DNA of 64,000 bases from Postechiella sp039985655 (GCA_039985655.1 JBDWSF010000037.1:124001-188000), one strand, 5' to 3'; counted from the first letter of the stretch, positions 1 through 8,532 are shown. Notes: generated by a model from the letters alone, not told the origin. Made by a program: numbers and translations.

Positions 1-255
1 GCAACAGCAGTACTCATGGCACCAATAGCCATACTGGCCGCATCGTCGTTAAACTTATCACCAGAGCCCTTTATGATCGTGGTAGCGATAAGTGCATCGA
101 CAGCCTTTTTAACACCAGTAGGCACCACAACAAACGCCATGGTTATGTCTGCTGGAGGTTACAAATTCATGGATTACTTTAAAGTAGGCGCACCACTCTT
201 ACTTATGTTTTTCATAGTCACACTCATACTCGTGCCAATAATATGGCCATTTTAA
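1..255 (+). CDS. SLC13-type permease, C-terminal end (partial)
   Basis: The reading frame is open from base 1, so the start lies outside the window. The visible 84 residues are the last part of a membrane transporter. ATAVLMAPIAILAA is followed by a short re-entrant-like stretch with TPVGTTTNAMV, then a final hydrophobic helix ending in WPF. The T-P-x-G-T-x-x-N pattern resembles the second sodium/substrate-binding loop of SLC13/DASS-family carriers, which import dicarboxylates or sulfate with Na+. The substrate cannot be told from this fragment. The pckA gene starts 36 bases downstream, so a C4-acid carrier would fit, but that is inference. Confidence 0.75.
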   Translation, partial: ATAVLMAPIAILAASSLNLSPEPFMIVVAISASTAFLTPVGTTTNAMVMSAGGYKFMDYFKVGAPLLLMFFIVTLILVPIIWPF

Positions 256-291
256 AATAATTATTAATAGGAACCTTAAAATTGAATCAAA

Positions 292-1923
292 ATGAAAGAA
301 TCAACAATCATTACGAAAAATCCCGATTTAGAAAAATACGGATTAAAAGACGTGAATGCACATTGGAATTTATCATCTGAAACACTTCAAAAGATTACAG
401 TTGAAAAAAAGATGGGTAAGGAAACAGCAAACGGTACGCTTGCTATTAATACAGGTAAATTTACAGGAAGATCGCCTCAAGATCGTTTTATTGTAAAAGA
501 CGATTACACCGCAGAAAAAGTATGGTGGGGAAAAACAAATAAAGCAGTATCTCCTGAAAACTTCGGAAAACTAAAAAATGAAATCACAAACTACCTTTCT
601 GGAAAAGAAATTTATGTTAGAGATGGTTATGTATGTGCAGAACCAGAATACAGAACAAATATTAGAACGGTAACAGAACTCCCTTGGTCTAACCTGTTTG
701 TTTTCAACATGTTTTTAAGACCGAGTGTAAAGGAATTAGAAAACTTTAATGAAGATTGGTTAATACTTTGTGCTCCAGGATATGTTTGTCCAGACCCAAA
801 AGCTTACGGCATTCGTCAAGGGAACTTCTCTATCATCAATTTTACAGAGAAAATCGCTATAATTGGCGGATCGGCTTATACTGGAGAAATGAAAAAAGGT
901 ATTTTCTCTGCATTGAACTTAATTCTTCCTGTAGAAAGAGATGTTTTACCAATGCACTGCTCTGCAAATGTTGGAAAATACGGAGACACAGCAATTTTCT
1001 TCGGATTATCTGGAACTGGAAAAACAACACTTTCTGCAGATCCTGAAAGAAAATTAATTGGTGACGATGAACATGGATGGACAGCAGACAATACCATTTT
1101 TAACTTTGAAGGTGGGTGTTATGCAAAAGTCATTGACTTATCTGAAGAAAAAGAGCCAGACATTTTTAGAGCGGTTAAACCGGGTGCTTTACTTGAAAAC
1201 GTTGTGTTTAAAGACGGTGGAGATCCAGATTATGAAGATAGCGCTATTACGCAAAATACGCGTGTTAGTTACCCTATCTATCATATCGATAACATTCAGG
1301 AAACCCTTTATGCAAATAACCCTAAAAACATCTTCTTTTTAACTTGTGATGCATTTGGTGTATTACCTCCAGTATCTAAATTAACACCAGGTCAAGCGGC
1401 TTACCACTTTATTTCTGGATATACGGCTAAAGTTGCAGGAACAGAAGCTGGAATTACAGAGCCTGTACCATCGTTCTCTGCTTGTTTTGGAGAGCCATTT
1501 ATGCCATTACATCCAACGGTTTATGGAGAAATGCTAAGCAAAAAAATGACTGAAGCTGGCGTTAACGTTTGGCTAATTAACACAGGATGGAGCGCAGGGC
1601 CTTACGGTGTTGGATCTCGTATAAAATTAAAATATACAAGATCTATGATTACTGCTATTCTTAACGGTGAATTAGACAACGTAGATTACGAACAAAACTT
1701 TATATTCGGGTTATTTATGCCTAAATATTGCCCAGGTGTACCGACTGAAATTTTGGATCCTATGAATACGTGGTTAAAAAAAGGAGATTACGTTGGTAAA
1801 GCTATACATTTAGCACATTCATTCCACTTAAACTTTGAAAAATTTGCACACCAAGCATCTGAACAAATTATTGAAGGTGGACCACTAATTGATGAACATC
1901 ATCACTTACACGAACACTTTTAA
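292..1923 (+). CDS. pckA: Phosphoenolpyruvate carboxykinase (ATP)
   Basis: This 543-residue enzyme converts oxaloacetate and ATP to phosphoenolpyruvate, CO2 and ADP, the first committed step of gluconeogenesis, in the cytosol. The length is right for the ATP-dependent family. Visible motifs are TGRSPQDRF near residue 58 (substrate-binding Arg), the kinase-1a P-loop GLSGTGKTT at about 238-246, and GDDEHGW just after it, the kinase-2 and metal-binding region. The ATG at 292 follows an A-rich leader. It sits 36 bases after the transporter end, so the two may be cotranscribed. Nothing is missing or broken. Confidence 0.97.
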   Translation: MKESTIITKNPDLEKYGLKDVNAHWNLSSETLQKITVEKKMGKETANGTLAINTGKFTGRSPQDRFIVKDDYTAEKVWWGKTNKAVSPENFGKLKNEITNYLSGKEIYVRDGYVCAEPEYRTNIRTVTELPWSNLFVFNMFLRPSVKELENFNEDWLILCAPGYVCPDPKAYGIRQGNFSIINFTEKIAIIGGSAYTGEMKKGIFSALNLILPVERDVLPMHCSANVGKYGDTAIFFGLSGTGKTTLSADPERKLIGDDEHGWTADNTIFNFEGGCYAKVIDLSEEKEPDIFRAVKPGALLENVVFKDGGDPDYEDSAITQNTRVSYPIYHIDNIQETLYANNPKNIFFLTCDAFGVLPPVSKLTPGQAAYHFISGYTAKVAGTEAGITEPVPSFSACFGEPFMPLHPTVYGEMLSKKMTEAGVNVWLINTGWSAGPYGVGSRIKLKYTRSMITAILNGELDNVDYEQNFIFGLFMPKYCPGVPTEILDPMNTWLKKGDYVGKAIHLAHSFHLNFEKFAHQASEQIIEGGPLIDEHHHLHEHF

Positions 1924-1941
1924 TAGGTTCTTATTAAACTT

Positions 1942-2081
1942 TAAAGAGGCTGTTTAAAAAGTAAAACGAGAAGTCACACTGAGCCTGTCGAAATATATCT
2001 ACTTATTGATAATCAATAATAGGTTTCGACAAGCTCAACCTGACAAACTCAACAATCTAGACTTTTTAGACTGCCTCTTTA
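1942..2081. repeat. MITE-like 140-bp palindromic element
   Basis: Outer arms at 1942-1962 and 2061-2081 are inverted copies matching at 19 of 21 positions; they contain AAAGAGGC and TAAAAAGT. A second inverted pair is nested inside, with GAGCCTGTCGAAA at 1981-1993 and TTTCGACAAGCTC at 2024-2036. No protein is encoded. The nested palindrome with terminal repeats looks like a non-autonomous mobile element. A GGCTGTxTAAAAAGT end recalls tips of some Bacteroidota insertion sequences, but that link is from memory and untested. Confidence 0.6.
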
Positions 2082-2086
2082 TATTT

Positions 2087-2162
2087 CGTCATTCTGAACT
2101 TGTTCTAGAATCACATCCTTTTTTTAATGATGACGAAAACCTGATACAAATTCAGGTTGACG
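2087..2162. repeat. REP-like imperfect palindrome
   Basis: CGTCATTCTGAACTTGTTC at 2087-2105 is matched in inverted form by ACAAATTCAGGTTGACG ending near 2162. The two halves can fold into a long imperfect hairpin. This sequence style is common in intergenic regions of Flavobacteria. A short open frame crosses it and the preceding element, but its product is just the translated repeats. Confidence 0.55.
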
Positions 2163-2205
2163 TTAACATAAAACTGAATATCCCCAATTTTAAAGATCTC
2201 TAAAG

Positions 2206-2883
2206 ATGAAACATCTTCTAACCATACTATTGCTTACACTTACCATAACATTAAGTTATTCTCAAACCACACCTGAAGATAAATTGGGCGCATGGTATAT
2301 GTTTGATGCTACGCATAAAGTAGCCGATAAATTTAGCATAAAAACAGGATTTCAACTGCGTTCTTTTGAAGTTGCAGATAATATAAATCTACTTTTCTAT
2401 TACACAGGCATTAACTATCATTTAAACAAAAACACGACGCTTACATTGGCGTATTGCTTTTTAGATATTGACAGAAGCTTTTCTATTACTGGCGAAAGTC
2501 ACCTTTACGAAAACAGACCTTACGAGCAACTAAGCTATAAACAACAAGCCTTTAAATTCCCCATTTACCACAGATTAAGACTTGAACACCGCTTTCTTAA
2601 TTTTCAACACACGCAAACGACACTACATAGATTACGCTACCGCTTAGGCACTAAAGTAAAACTCAATAAAACGTTATTTTTGAATATTAACAATGAGGTT
2701 TTTGCAAATTTTAAGGATCAAGTTTTTACCGAAAACAGATTCTATGCAGCGCTTGGTTTTAATATTTCAAAATCAGACAACATTCAAATAGGTTATTTAA
2801 ACCATGAAATAAACACGTTGAATTTGAATCGTTTGCAGATTGGATTGTTTATTAAGACAGATTTGAGGAAGAAGGTTGATTGA
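2206..2883 (+). CDS. DUF2490 family outer-membrane-like protein
   Basis: The 225-residue protein has a clear signal peptide (hydrophobic core about residues 3-18, ending SYS-QTTPED). The mature part alternates short hydrophobic strands with polar turns, as in YYTGINYHLNKNTTLTLAY, and has aromatic girdle residues, which suggests a small outer-membrane beta-barrel. The overall pattern matches the DUF2490 family, whose function is not known. The end of the gene (from about 2793) is duplicated as a relic at 3050-3157. It follows a repeat cluster and has no clear operon partner. Confidence 0.75.
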   Translation: MKHLLTILLLTLTITLSYSQTTPEDKLGAWYMFDATHKVADKFSIKTGFQLRSFEVADNINLLFYYTGINYHLNKNTTLTLAYCFLDIDRSFSITGESHLYENRPYEQLSYKQQAFKFPIYHRLRLEHRFLNFQHTQTTLHRLRYRLGTKVKLNKTLFLNINNEVFANFKDQVFTENRFYAALGFNISKSDNIQIGYLNHEINTLNLNRLQIGLFIKTDLRKKVD

Positions 2884-2915
2884 TGATGATTTTGATAAAT
2901 ATTTGCCTCGAATGA

Positions 2916-2943
2916 ATGGATTCCTGTCTGCGCAGGAATGACA
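2916..2943. repeat. Short palindromic repeat, family A, copy 1
   Basis: GGATTCCTGTCTGCGCAGG followed by AATGACA. The CCTG and CAGG halves pair into a hairpin. Related copies lie at 4881-4907 and 6632-6659, always in intergenic DNA. Confidence 0.7.
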
Positions 2944-3016
2944 GGAAACAGATTTACTATTAATAACTACAGTAAAATTTTAAATATGTAAACTTTTTTA
3001 GGACGAGACACTCTAT

Positions 3017-3046
3017 ACGGTATGAGTTACAAACTCGCACTAGCGG
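3017..3046. repeat. Short palindromic repeat, family B, copy 1
   Basis: The core GAGTTACAAACTC is an inverted repeat with a 3-base loop, flanked by ACGGTAT and GCACTAGCGG. A close copy is at 6532-6562 and a worn one at about 3180-3210. Confidence 0.7.
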
Positions 3047-3049
3047 AGT

Positions 3050-3157
3050 TATTTAAACCATGAAATCAATAAATTGAATTTGAATCATTTACAGATTGTG
3101 CTGTTTATTAAGACTAATTTGAGGAAAAAATTGATTAATCACACAAATAAGAAATAA
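3050..3157 (+). pseudogene. Relic duplicate of the 3' end of the DUF2490 gene
   Basis: Bases 3050-3139 align without gaps to 2794-2883 at roughly 85 percent identity by eye. The frame is still open: YLNHEINKLNLNHLQ here against YLNHEINTLNLNRLQ in the intact gene. It runs on past the old stop site to a TAA at 3155. There is no start or upstream part. It looks like what remains of a tandem gene copy after deletion, with a family B repeat right at the break. Confidence 0.8.
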
Positions 3158-3179
3158 TTACAAGTTAACCTTCTCGATC

Positions 3180-3210
3180 CTATACCAGTTACAAATTGAC
3201 ACTAACAGCT
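3180..3210. repeat. Short palindromic repeat, family B, degraded copy
   Basis: TATACCAGTTACAAATTGAC followed by ACTAACAGC lines up with the family B unit, but the inverted core has decayed (CAGTTACAAATTG). Confidence 0.45.
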
Positions 3211-3212
3211 GT

Positions 3213-4196
3213 TTAATTATTAATATTCTTTCTCCAATCATACAACCCTTCATTCTCAAAAACACCGCCATTTAAAAACACCTCTAAGAATTCAACAAAT
3301 GAATTTGTTAATTTCACAATATCATCTGCTTTATTATATATTTCATATTCATTATTATTCGTAGAATCAACATTTACAGACCACATATCACAGTAAGTCA
3401 TATATTCTGCTATATGGAATGATGTATTACTAATTAAATAATCATCATTACCCTTTTCAATTATTTCATCTAATGGAATAATTCTGAACAAATCTTCAGC
3501 TGACTCAAACCCATTTGTAAAAGAATAAAACTTTTTTATATCATCAGGTAATTTCATTTCTATTTCTTCAAAATCAAATATTTCTAATTCAGAAGCCCCT
3601 TTATATAAGCTTATTTTTAATTCATTTTTATTTACTTTGATAAACTCAATGATTTCTTCAATATTTTTAAATTTTTGATTATTCAGTTTTTCAGTAGTTA
3701 TACTACAATATTCATCCAAAATGTTTTTAATTTCTAATTCCGTTTTAATTCCGTCATCGGTAATTGAGTCAATTGAATATCTTATTGAAACGTAAGTATT
3801 ATTTCCATCCAAACCTGATTGCTTTTTTCCTGTAAGGAATTCAGTCAAATAATAAGCAGATAGAAAAATTAATTCTACGTTTTTAGGTAGTCCGAAATCT
3901 TCATCAATAAGTGCAACTCTCGGTTCAAGATATTCTTTTAACAATAGTTTTAATCGAATCTCATTATATTTCTTTAAAATCAGTCCATTATTTTTTGAAC
4001 AATTTTTAAAAATTTTGATTGATTTTGAAATCAAGTTTTTATTCACTTTGTGATACATTCCAACTACGGAATCATTGTAATCAATTTTGTTTACAGAAGC
4101 ATATTCAGTCCAAACTGGAAGTCCAATTTCAATCAATTCAATCGCTAGTTTGATTTGATCTTTTTCATCAAGGTTATGAATAAATTCAGTTTCCAA
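3213..4196 (-). CDS. SMI1/KNR4 (SUKH)-like protein
   Basis: This is a 327-residue soluble protein without signal peptide. The C-terminal third, about residues 205-315, has the SUKH pattern: KLPDDIKKFYSFTNGFES, then FRIIPLDEI, then an aspartate-rich stretch. SUKH proteins often act as immunity proteins against contact-dependent toxins, but many stand alone with unknown roles. The N-terminal two thirds is mainly helical and is not recognised. The frame has no ATG near its beginning, and a TTG at 4196 is the likely start. It lies 20 bases after the DinB-like gene, in the same direction. No toxin gene is nearby, so an immunity role is not supported here. Confidence 0.7.
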   Translation of the reverse strand: METEFIHNLDEKDQIKLAIELIEIGLPVWTEYASVNKIDYNDSVVGMYHKVNKNLISKSIKIFKNCSKNNGLILKKYNEIRLKLLLKEYLEPRVALIDEDFGLPKNVELIFLSAYYLTEFLTGKKQSGLDGNNTYVSIRYSIDSITDDGIKTELEIKNILDEYCSITTEKLNNQKFKNIEEIIEFIKVNKNELKISLYKGASELEIFDFEEIEMKLPDDIKKFYSFTNGFESAEDLFRIIPLDEIIEKGNDDYLISNTSFHIAEYMTYCDMWSVNVDSTNNNEYEIYNKADDIVKLTNSFVEFLEVFLNGGVFENEGLYDWRKNINN

Positions 4197-4216
4197 ATTT
4201 TCACATTTAATTTGAG

Positions 4217-4759
4217 TTATTGAAACAAAACATATCTAGGAGGAACAAGTCCGTTTAGTCTCATATAAACAAGCATTTGCCCTCTATGATGGGTAATGTG
4301 GTCAGCAAGCAATAGAAAAATTTGTTGCTTTGTTCTATTCAATCCGAAATAATCTAACTCATCATCAAACTGAGTGGTGTCAAATTGTTTAATTAATTCT
4401 ATAGCACCTTCAAATGTCTTATCTATTGTTGCAATCATTTCTTCTTTAGATTTATTAGCAATCTTAAAAACGGTGTCTGTTTTCCAAACTCTAGATTCTC
4501 GTCCACCTAGTAATGATTGACTATGCCAATCTATCGCATACCCTATATGCATTAAATTTTCGGCAAAGGTCATTGAATCTGGTGATGCCTTAAACTCATA
4601 TTTGTCCTCTGGCATTGTTTTCGCGACAAGAATTAAATACTTACGGGAATTTTCCAACCGCTCCAAATACCCCTTAATAAAACTATCTTGTTGTGCTAAC
4701 AGCGGTGACTTAACCAAACTAAATATCATAATGATTGTTAGAATAAATATGTTTTTCAT
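4217..4759 (-). CDS. Secreted DinB-family protein
   Basis: The 180-residue product starts at the ATG at 4759, giving a proper signal peptide (MKNIFILTIIMIFSL, cut after LLAQ). An upstream in-frame start would put 20 polar residues in front and is not favoured. The mature part is a helical bundle with histidines at DinB metal positions: HIGYAIDWHS and DHITHHRGQMLVYMRL. DinB-like proteins are divalent-metal four-helix bundles, some of them thiol-dependent transferases. An exported one suggests a periplasmic role, unknown. The SUKH-like gene follows in the same direction. Confidence 0.75.
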   Translation of the reverse strand: MKNIFILTIIMIFSLVKSPLLAQQDSFIKGYLERLENSRKYLILVAKTMPEDKYEFKASPDSMTFAENLMHIGYAIDWHSQSLLGGRESRVWKTDTVFKIANKSKEEMIATIDKTFEGAIELIKQFDTTQFDDELDYFGLNRTKQQIFLLLADHITHHRGQMLVYMRLNGLVPPRYVLFQ

Positions 4760-4880
4760 AGAATTTAAATTTAGTTTTTTTTGATCAGAATGAATTCTAA
4801 GATGACTGACATCAATCAAATATAAAAATTAAAACTTCATTTGTAAGATAAAGCAGTAATAGATATTTAATACTGATAAA

Positions 4881-4907
4881 TAGATTCCTGCTTGCTCAGG
4901 AATGACA
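4881..4907. repeat. Short palindromic repeat, family A, copy 2
   Basis: AGATTCCTGCTTGCTCAGG followed by AATGACA; same hairpin plan as copy 1, lying between two leftward genes. Confidence 0.65.
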
Positions 4908-4946
4908 GAACACAGCGATTAAAGATAAAATGCAGTTATAACTTAA

Positions 4947-6485
4947 TCACAAAATACCCTTAGGAAGAATTTTTCTAGACCACGTTTTTAAACGTTTGTA
5001 ATTACTAACTTCTGAATCTGGATTATAATCTAACGTGGTTTCCCAAGAGTTTTCGGGTTTAAATTCCATTTCCATACCCTTTAAAACGCCTTTTGATACT
5101 TTATCTGATTCTACCACAACAAAACACTCCGTATTTAAATTAGCACTTCGTGGATCTAAATTAAACGTTCCAATAACGGTTGTTTTGTTATCTACAATCA
5201 TCGTTTTAGCGTGTAAACCAAATATAGGTTTATGGTCTAGAGTTTCTTGAAGCTCTCCAGTCATAATCTTTGTGCGCTCTTCGGCATCTGGTCGAAACTC
5301 AAATATTCGCACGCCTGCTTCTAAAAGGTCTTTTCTATTTTTTTGATACCCGCTAAATGCTTCTACGTTATCTGTTGATGCTAAACTATTGGTAAGTATT
5401 TTAATTTTCACTCCACGGCTTACAGCGGCTTCAAATAGGTTTCTACTCAATGCTGTGGTTATTAAATACGGACTTTGAATATCAATCGACGATTTTGCGT
5501 TTTTAATTAATTCGATAAGCGCCGTTGTGGAAACACCTCCGCCACCTAAAAATTCATCACTATCGTTTTTTCCTGGAGCATCCGAAATAAACTGAACGCT
5601 ATCCAACCAAACCAACCGTTCTGATTTTTTAATGGCTTTAAACGTATTTGGTAAATTTGCTATACGTGCTCTTACTTGAGGCCAAAAATTATCAGGATTA
5701 CAAGCATATTCATGTAGGTTTTTGAATCTATCTTCTGGATATTCTTTTTTAGAATCTTCATTAACAACATCAGTTATATGCTTACTTAGCGCACTATTCC
5801 AAAACGTATTAAAAGATGAGCTTACTGTTTTAGATGCTTTTCCTAAGAGCAGAATATCTCTATCTCTAAAATTATATTCGTGGTCGTAATCAAAATATTC
5901 ATCTGCAATGTTTCTGCCACCTGTTATTACCACTTTACCATCTACAATAAAGGTTTTGTTATGCATACGTTGATTAGCATCTCCAAAATCTGTTGCAAAT
6001 TTTCCGATTTTCTGAACAATGTTTTTACCTAAATTAACGCCTGGGTTGTAAATTTTGACTTCAATGTTTTTGTGTGAATTAAAGATTAGTATATCTTCAA
6101 TATCTGCATCAACCATAATATCGTCTACAATAATTCTAACTTTTACGCCACGGTCTGCCGCGCGTACTAAATAATCACAAGCAATAAGTCCCACGTTATC
6201 TGTTGAAAAAATAAAGTATTGAATATCAATTGTTTTTTCAGCATATTCTGTTAACCATGCTCGTGCTACCATAGAGCCACTACCGTCTTCTAAAACATAA
6301 ACACCTGTCTTGGTTTCCATGAGTTTAGAAACATCTTTAAGTTCTTCGGAAAGTGTTATAGAATCGTTTCTGTGTACTTGAGAACAAAAATTGGTTTCTG
6401 CCGTTTGTGTACTTTCTTTTTTGCAGGATGTTAGTATGATTAAAACGAGAATGAAACATGTTTTTAGAATTTTAGTTTTGGTCAT
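4947..6485 (-). CDS. Phospholipase D-like / cardiolipin synthase-type lipoprotein
   Basis: The 512-residue protein carries two HKD motifs, the mark of the phospholipase D superfamily. The first is MHNKTFIVDGKVVITGG (H175, K177, D182) and the second LHAKTMIVDNKTTVIGT (H425, K427, D432). Each is followed by the usual Asn/Ser-containing strand (GRN and FNLDPRSAN). The N-terminus is a lipoprotein signal, with lipobox LTS-C21. Family members transfer phosphatidyl groups, for example in cardiolipin synthesis. A lipid-anchored form outside the inner membrane suggests remodelling or cleavage of periplasmic or outer-membrane phospholipids. It stands alone; flanking gaps hold repeats only. Confidence 0.85.
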   Translation of the reverse strand: MTKTKILKTCFILVLIILTSCKKESTQTAETNFCSQVHRNDSITLSEELKDVSKLMETKTGVYVLEDGSGSMVARAWLTEYAEKTIDIQYFIFSTDNVGLIACDYLVRAADRGVKVRIIVDDIMVDADIEDILIFNSHKNIEVKIYNPGVNLGKNIVQKIGKFATDFGDANQRMHNKTFIVDGKVVITGGRNIADEYFDYDHEYNFRDRDILLLGKASKTVSSSFNTFWNSALSKHITDVVNEDSKKEYPEDRFKNLHEYACNPDNFWPQVRARIANLPNTFKAIKKSERLVWLDSVQFISDAPGKNDSDEFLGGGGVSTTALIELIKNAKSSIDIQSPYLITTALSRNLFEAAVSRGVKIKILTNSLASTDNVEAFSGYQKNRKDLLEAGVRIFEFRPDAEERTKIMTGELQETLDHKPIFGLHAKTMIVDNKTTVIGTFNLDPRSANLNTECFVVVESDKVSKGVLKGMEMEFKPENSWETTLDYNPDSEVSNYKRLKTWSRKILPKGIL

Positions 6486-6531
6486 GTTTTATTTGTTTGG
6501 GTTTAAAGTTTTACTTATTGATTACTCAGTA

Positions 6532-6562
6532 ACGGTACGAGTTACAAACTCTCACTAGCGGG
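6532..6562. repeat. Short palindromic repeat, family B, copy 2
   Basis: ACGGTACGAGTTACAAACTC followed by TCACTAGCGG. It differs from copy 1 at only about two positions over 30 bases, although the copies are 3.5 kb apart. Confidence 0.7.
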
Positions 6563-6631
6563 GACTAAAATCTCTAATTTATGAAATTATTATTCCCATT
6601 GGATTTGTTTTTTTGGTGAATGATTTCGCAA

Positions 6632-6659
6632 ATGGATTCCTGCCTTCGCAAGAATGACA
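6632..6659. repeat. Short palindromic repeat, family A, copy 3
   Basis: ATGGATTCCTGCCTTCGCA followed by AGAATGACA; the right arm carries one change (CAAG for CAGG). Confidence 0.65.
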
Positions 6660-6839
6660 AAACACCACGGACAAGTTAGTCCCGATTGAGACGGCATCCT
6701 TTTTTGTGCTAACCAAATTATTAGAAAGAAACAATAATTATAGTATACACCGAACACTTTATGAGATATTCAAACAACTTCAGCACAAGAAAGATATAGT
6801 TGAAAACGGGAAATAGCTTCTAATAAAAAAAAACGACTT

Positions 6840-7901
6840 CTAACTCTGCATTTTATTTATTAAGAAAAAATCTGCGATCACCAATGCAGCCATAGCTTCT
6901 ACAATAGGCACAGCTCTTGGCACAACACAAGGATCGTGACGACCTTTACCTTGCATTTCGACAGAGTTCCCTGCCTTATCTATAGTTTCGTATTTCTGGA
7001 TAAGCGTAGCTACGGGTTTAAATGCAACACTAAAATAAATATCCATGCCATTACTTATTCCACCTTGAATACCTCCAGAAAAGTTGGTTTTTGTTGTTCC
7101 GTCGTTATTAAACGAATCATTATGATCGCTTCCATACATAGTACTTCCATGGAAACCGCTACCATATTCGAACCCTTTTACAGCGTTTATAGACAGCATG
7201 GCCTTACCAAGTTCTGCATGTAATTTATCGAACACGGGCTCACCCAAACCTACGGGTACATTTTTTATAACACAGCTTACAATACCACCAACGGTATCGC
7301 CTTTACCACGTACTTCTTTGATATAAGTCTCCATGTTTGCTGCCATCTCTTGATCTGGACAACGTACAATGTTAGCTTCTGTTTGTCTAAGATCTAATTC
7401 GGTATACGGTTTATCTAATTTCATAGTACCAACACCTGAAACATAGGCTTGAATTTCGACACCTTTTAGCATTTGTTTTGCTACGGCTCCTGCAACAACA
7501 CGACATGCCGTTTCGCGCGCAGAACTACGTCCGCCACCACGGTAGTCTCTTACACCGTATTTTTTATCGTAAGTATAGTCAGCATGACTTGGACGATAAC
7601 TGTCTTTTATATGCGAGTAATCGTGAGATTTTTGGTTGGTATTTTCTATAACAAACCCAATAGAGGTTCCTGTAGTTACACCTTCAAAAATTCCTGAATG
7701 AAATTTTACTGTATCTGGTTCTTTACGTTGGGTAACGATAGCAGACTGCCCTGGTTTTCTTCGGTTTAATTCGTTTTGAATTTCATCTAAATCTAACTCA
7801 ACTCCTGACGGACAACCATCTATAACTCCGCCTAATGCAGGTCCGTGAGATTCGCCATAAGTAGTAAGATTAAATAGTTTTCCGAAGGAATTCCCAGCCA
7901 T
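6840..7901 (-). CDS. aroC: Chorismate synthase
   Basis: The 353-residue enzyme makes chorismate from 5-enolpyruvylshikimate-3-phosphate, the last shikimate step, using reduced FMN. Family motifs are present: GNSFGKLFNLTTYGESHGPA at the N-terminus with its conserved His, GGGRSSARETA near residue 120, and a C-terminal RHDPCVVPRAVP. Length and ends are normal. It is a single-gene unit with its own likely promoter just upstream. Confidence 0.97.
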   Translation of the reverse strand: MAGNSFGKLFNLTTYGESHGPALGGVIDGCPSGVELDLDEIQNELNRRKPGQSAIVTQRKEPDTVKFHSGIFEGVTTGTSIGFVIENTNQKSHDYSHIKDSYRPSHADYTYDKKYGVRDYRGGGRSSARETACRVVAGAVAKQMLKGVEIQAYVSGVGTMKLDKPYTELDLRQTEANIVRCPDQEMAANMETYIKEVRGKGDTVGGIVSCVIKNVPVGLGEPVFDKLHAELGKAMLSINAVKGFEYGSGFHGSTMYGSDHNDSFNNDGTTKTNFSGGIQGGISNGMDIYFSVAFKPVATLIQKYETIDKAGNSVEMQGKGRHDPCVVPRAVPIVEAMAALVIADFFLINKMQS

Positions 7902-7916
7902 AATATAAATTTTCCG

Positions 7917-7946
7917 CTAAAGTAATTCTATTATAAGAGATAACAA
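7917..7946 (-). promoter_or_regulatory. Likely aroC promoter
   Basis: On the minus strand a TTG (7944-7946) is followed after 19 bases by TACTTTAG (7917-7924). This matches the Flavobacterium consensus TTG-N17-23-TAnnTTTG with one mismatch, and lies 16 bases before the aroC ATG. Confidence 0.4.
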
Positions 7947-7993
7947 AAATGAAAGTGCACAAAGACGCGTTTACAAACGAAAATATACAAAAT

Positions 7994-8042
7994 GTCAGTT
8001 CGAGTGATTCCTCTTTTTCTGCGGAATTGTATCGAGAACAGC
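7994..8042. repeat. Dispersed intergenic repeat (family C), copy 1
   Basis: It begins GTCAGTTCGAGTGATTCC and contains CGGAATTGTATCGAGA (8022-8037). The same 16 bases recur, inverted, at 48466-48481. GTTCGAGTGATT/ATCGAGAAC ends can pair weakly. Confidence 0.6.
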
Positions 8043-8173
8043 TTTTAAGGCAACAAATTCATTTCTCAACAGCCCCTCCAAACTTATCGAAATGCTAATT
8101 TTGGACTTACTATATTTAGACTGGACATAAAGTTGCGAGAATTAGTGTTACATAATTTAACTTTGAATTATAA

Positions 8174-8340
8174 AAAGAGCGCACAGAAATTTTAGATTTG
8201 GAAAAATTAGAAAGACTTGACGCACATTGGAGAATGACAGATAAAAAGCGAACAGAATTGAAAGAAAAACACTCTAACTCAAAAGCTGTTTTTTTGTAGA
8301 CTACGATTTTGTGAAAAATGAATTTTACAAAATCTGCTAA
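8174..8340 (+). pseudogene. Possible frameshifted gene relic
   Basis: A plus-strand frame runs 41 codons with a charged, protein-like composition (LEKLERLDAHWRMTDKKR) until a TAG inside a run of seven T. Shifting frame at that run continues VDYDFVKNEFYKIC to a stop. There is no start codon, and no family is recognised. It could be a worn fragment of a small helical protein or chance. Confidence 0.3.
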
Positions 8341-8532
8341 ATAATAAACCGAAACGAAAGTGCTTATCACCTGCCTTACGTTTCTTATACTGAACGTTAA
8401 ACGAACAAACACAAAAAACCAAAACAACTTCCTGACCAAAAACAAACCCAGCAGACAAAAGCGTTAGGGATTTCAACGGCATTCTTTTTAAAACTTAGGA
8501 AAACAAAACATAGTTTAGAACTAGATTTTAAT

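Larger units (their letters stand above)
6486..6839. other. Gene-free gap filled with dispersed repeats
   Basis: No gene is seen in these 354 bases. They contain a family B repeat, a family A repeat, and at about 6677-6700 a TAGTCCCGATTGAGACGGCA segment that resembles another intergenic repeat I recall from Flavobacteria. A run of nine A lies just after aroC (6827-6835 on the + strand), and no convincing stem-loop terminator was found there. Confidence 0.5.

Noticed and set aside
2006..2203. 65-residue open frame after pckA
   Set aside because: It reads straight through two palindromic repeats and has no protein-like pattern or leader.
8116..8482. Two overlapping minus-strand open frames of 109 and 67 codons between aroC and dnaK
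   Set aside because: Translations are rich in Phe, Val and Cys without domain pattern, and the region is full of repeats.
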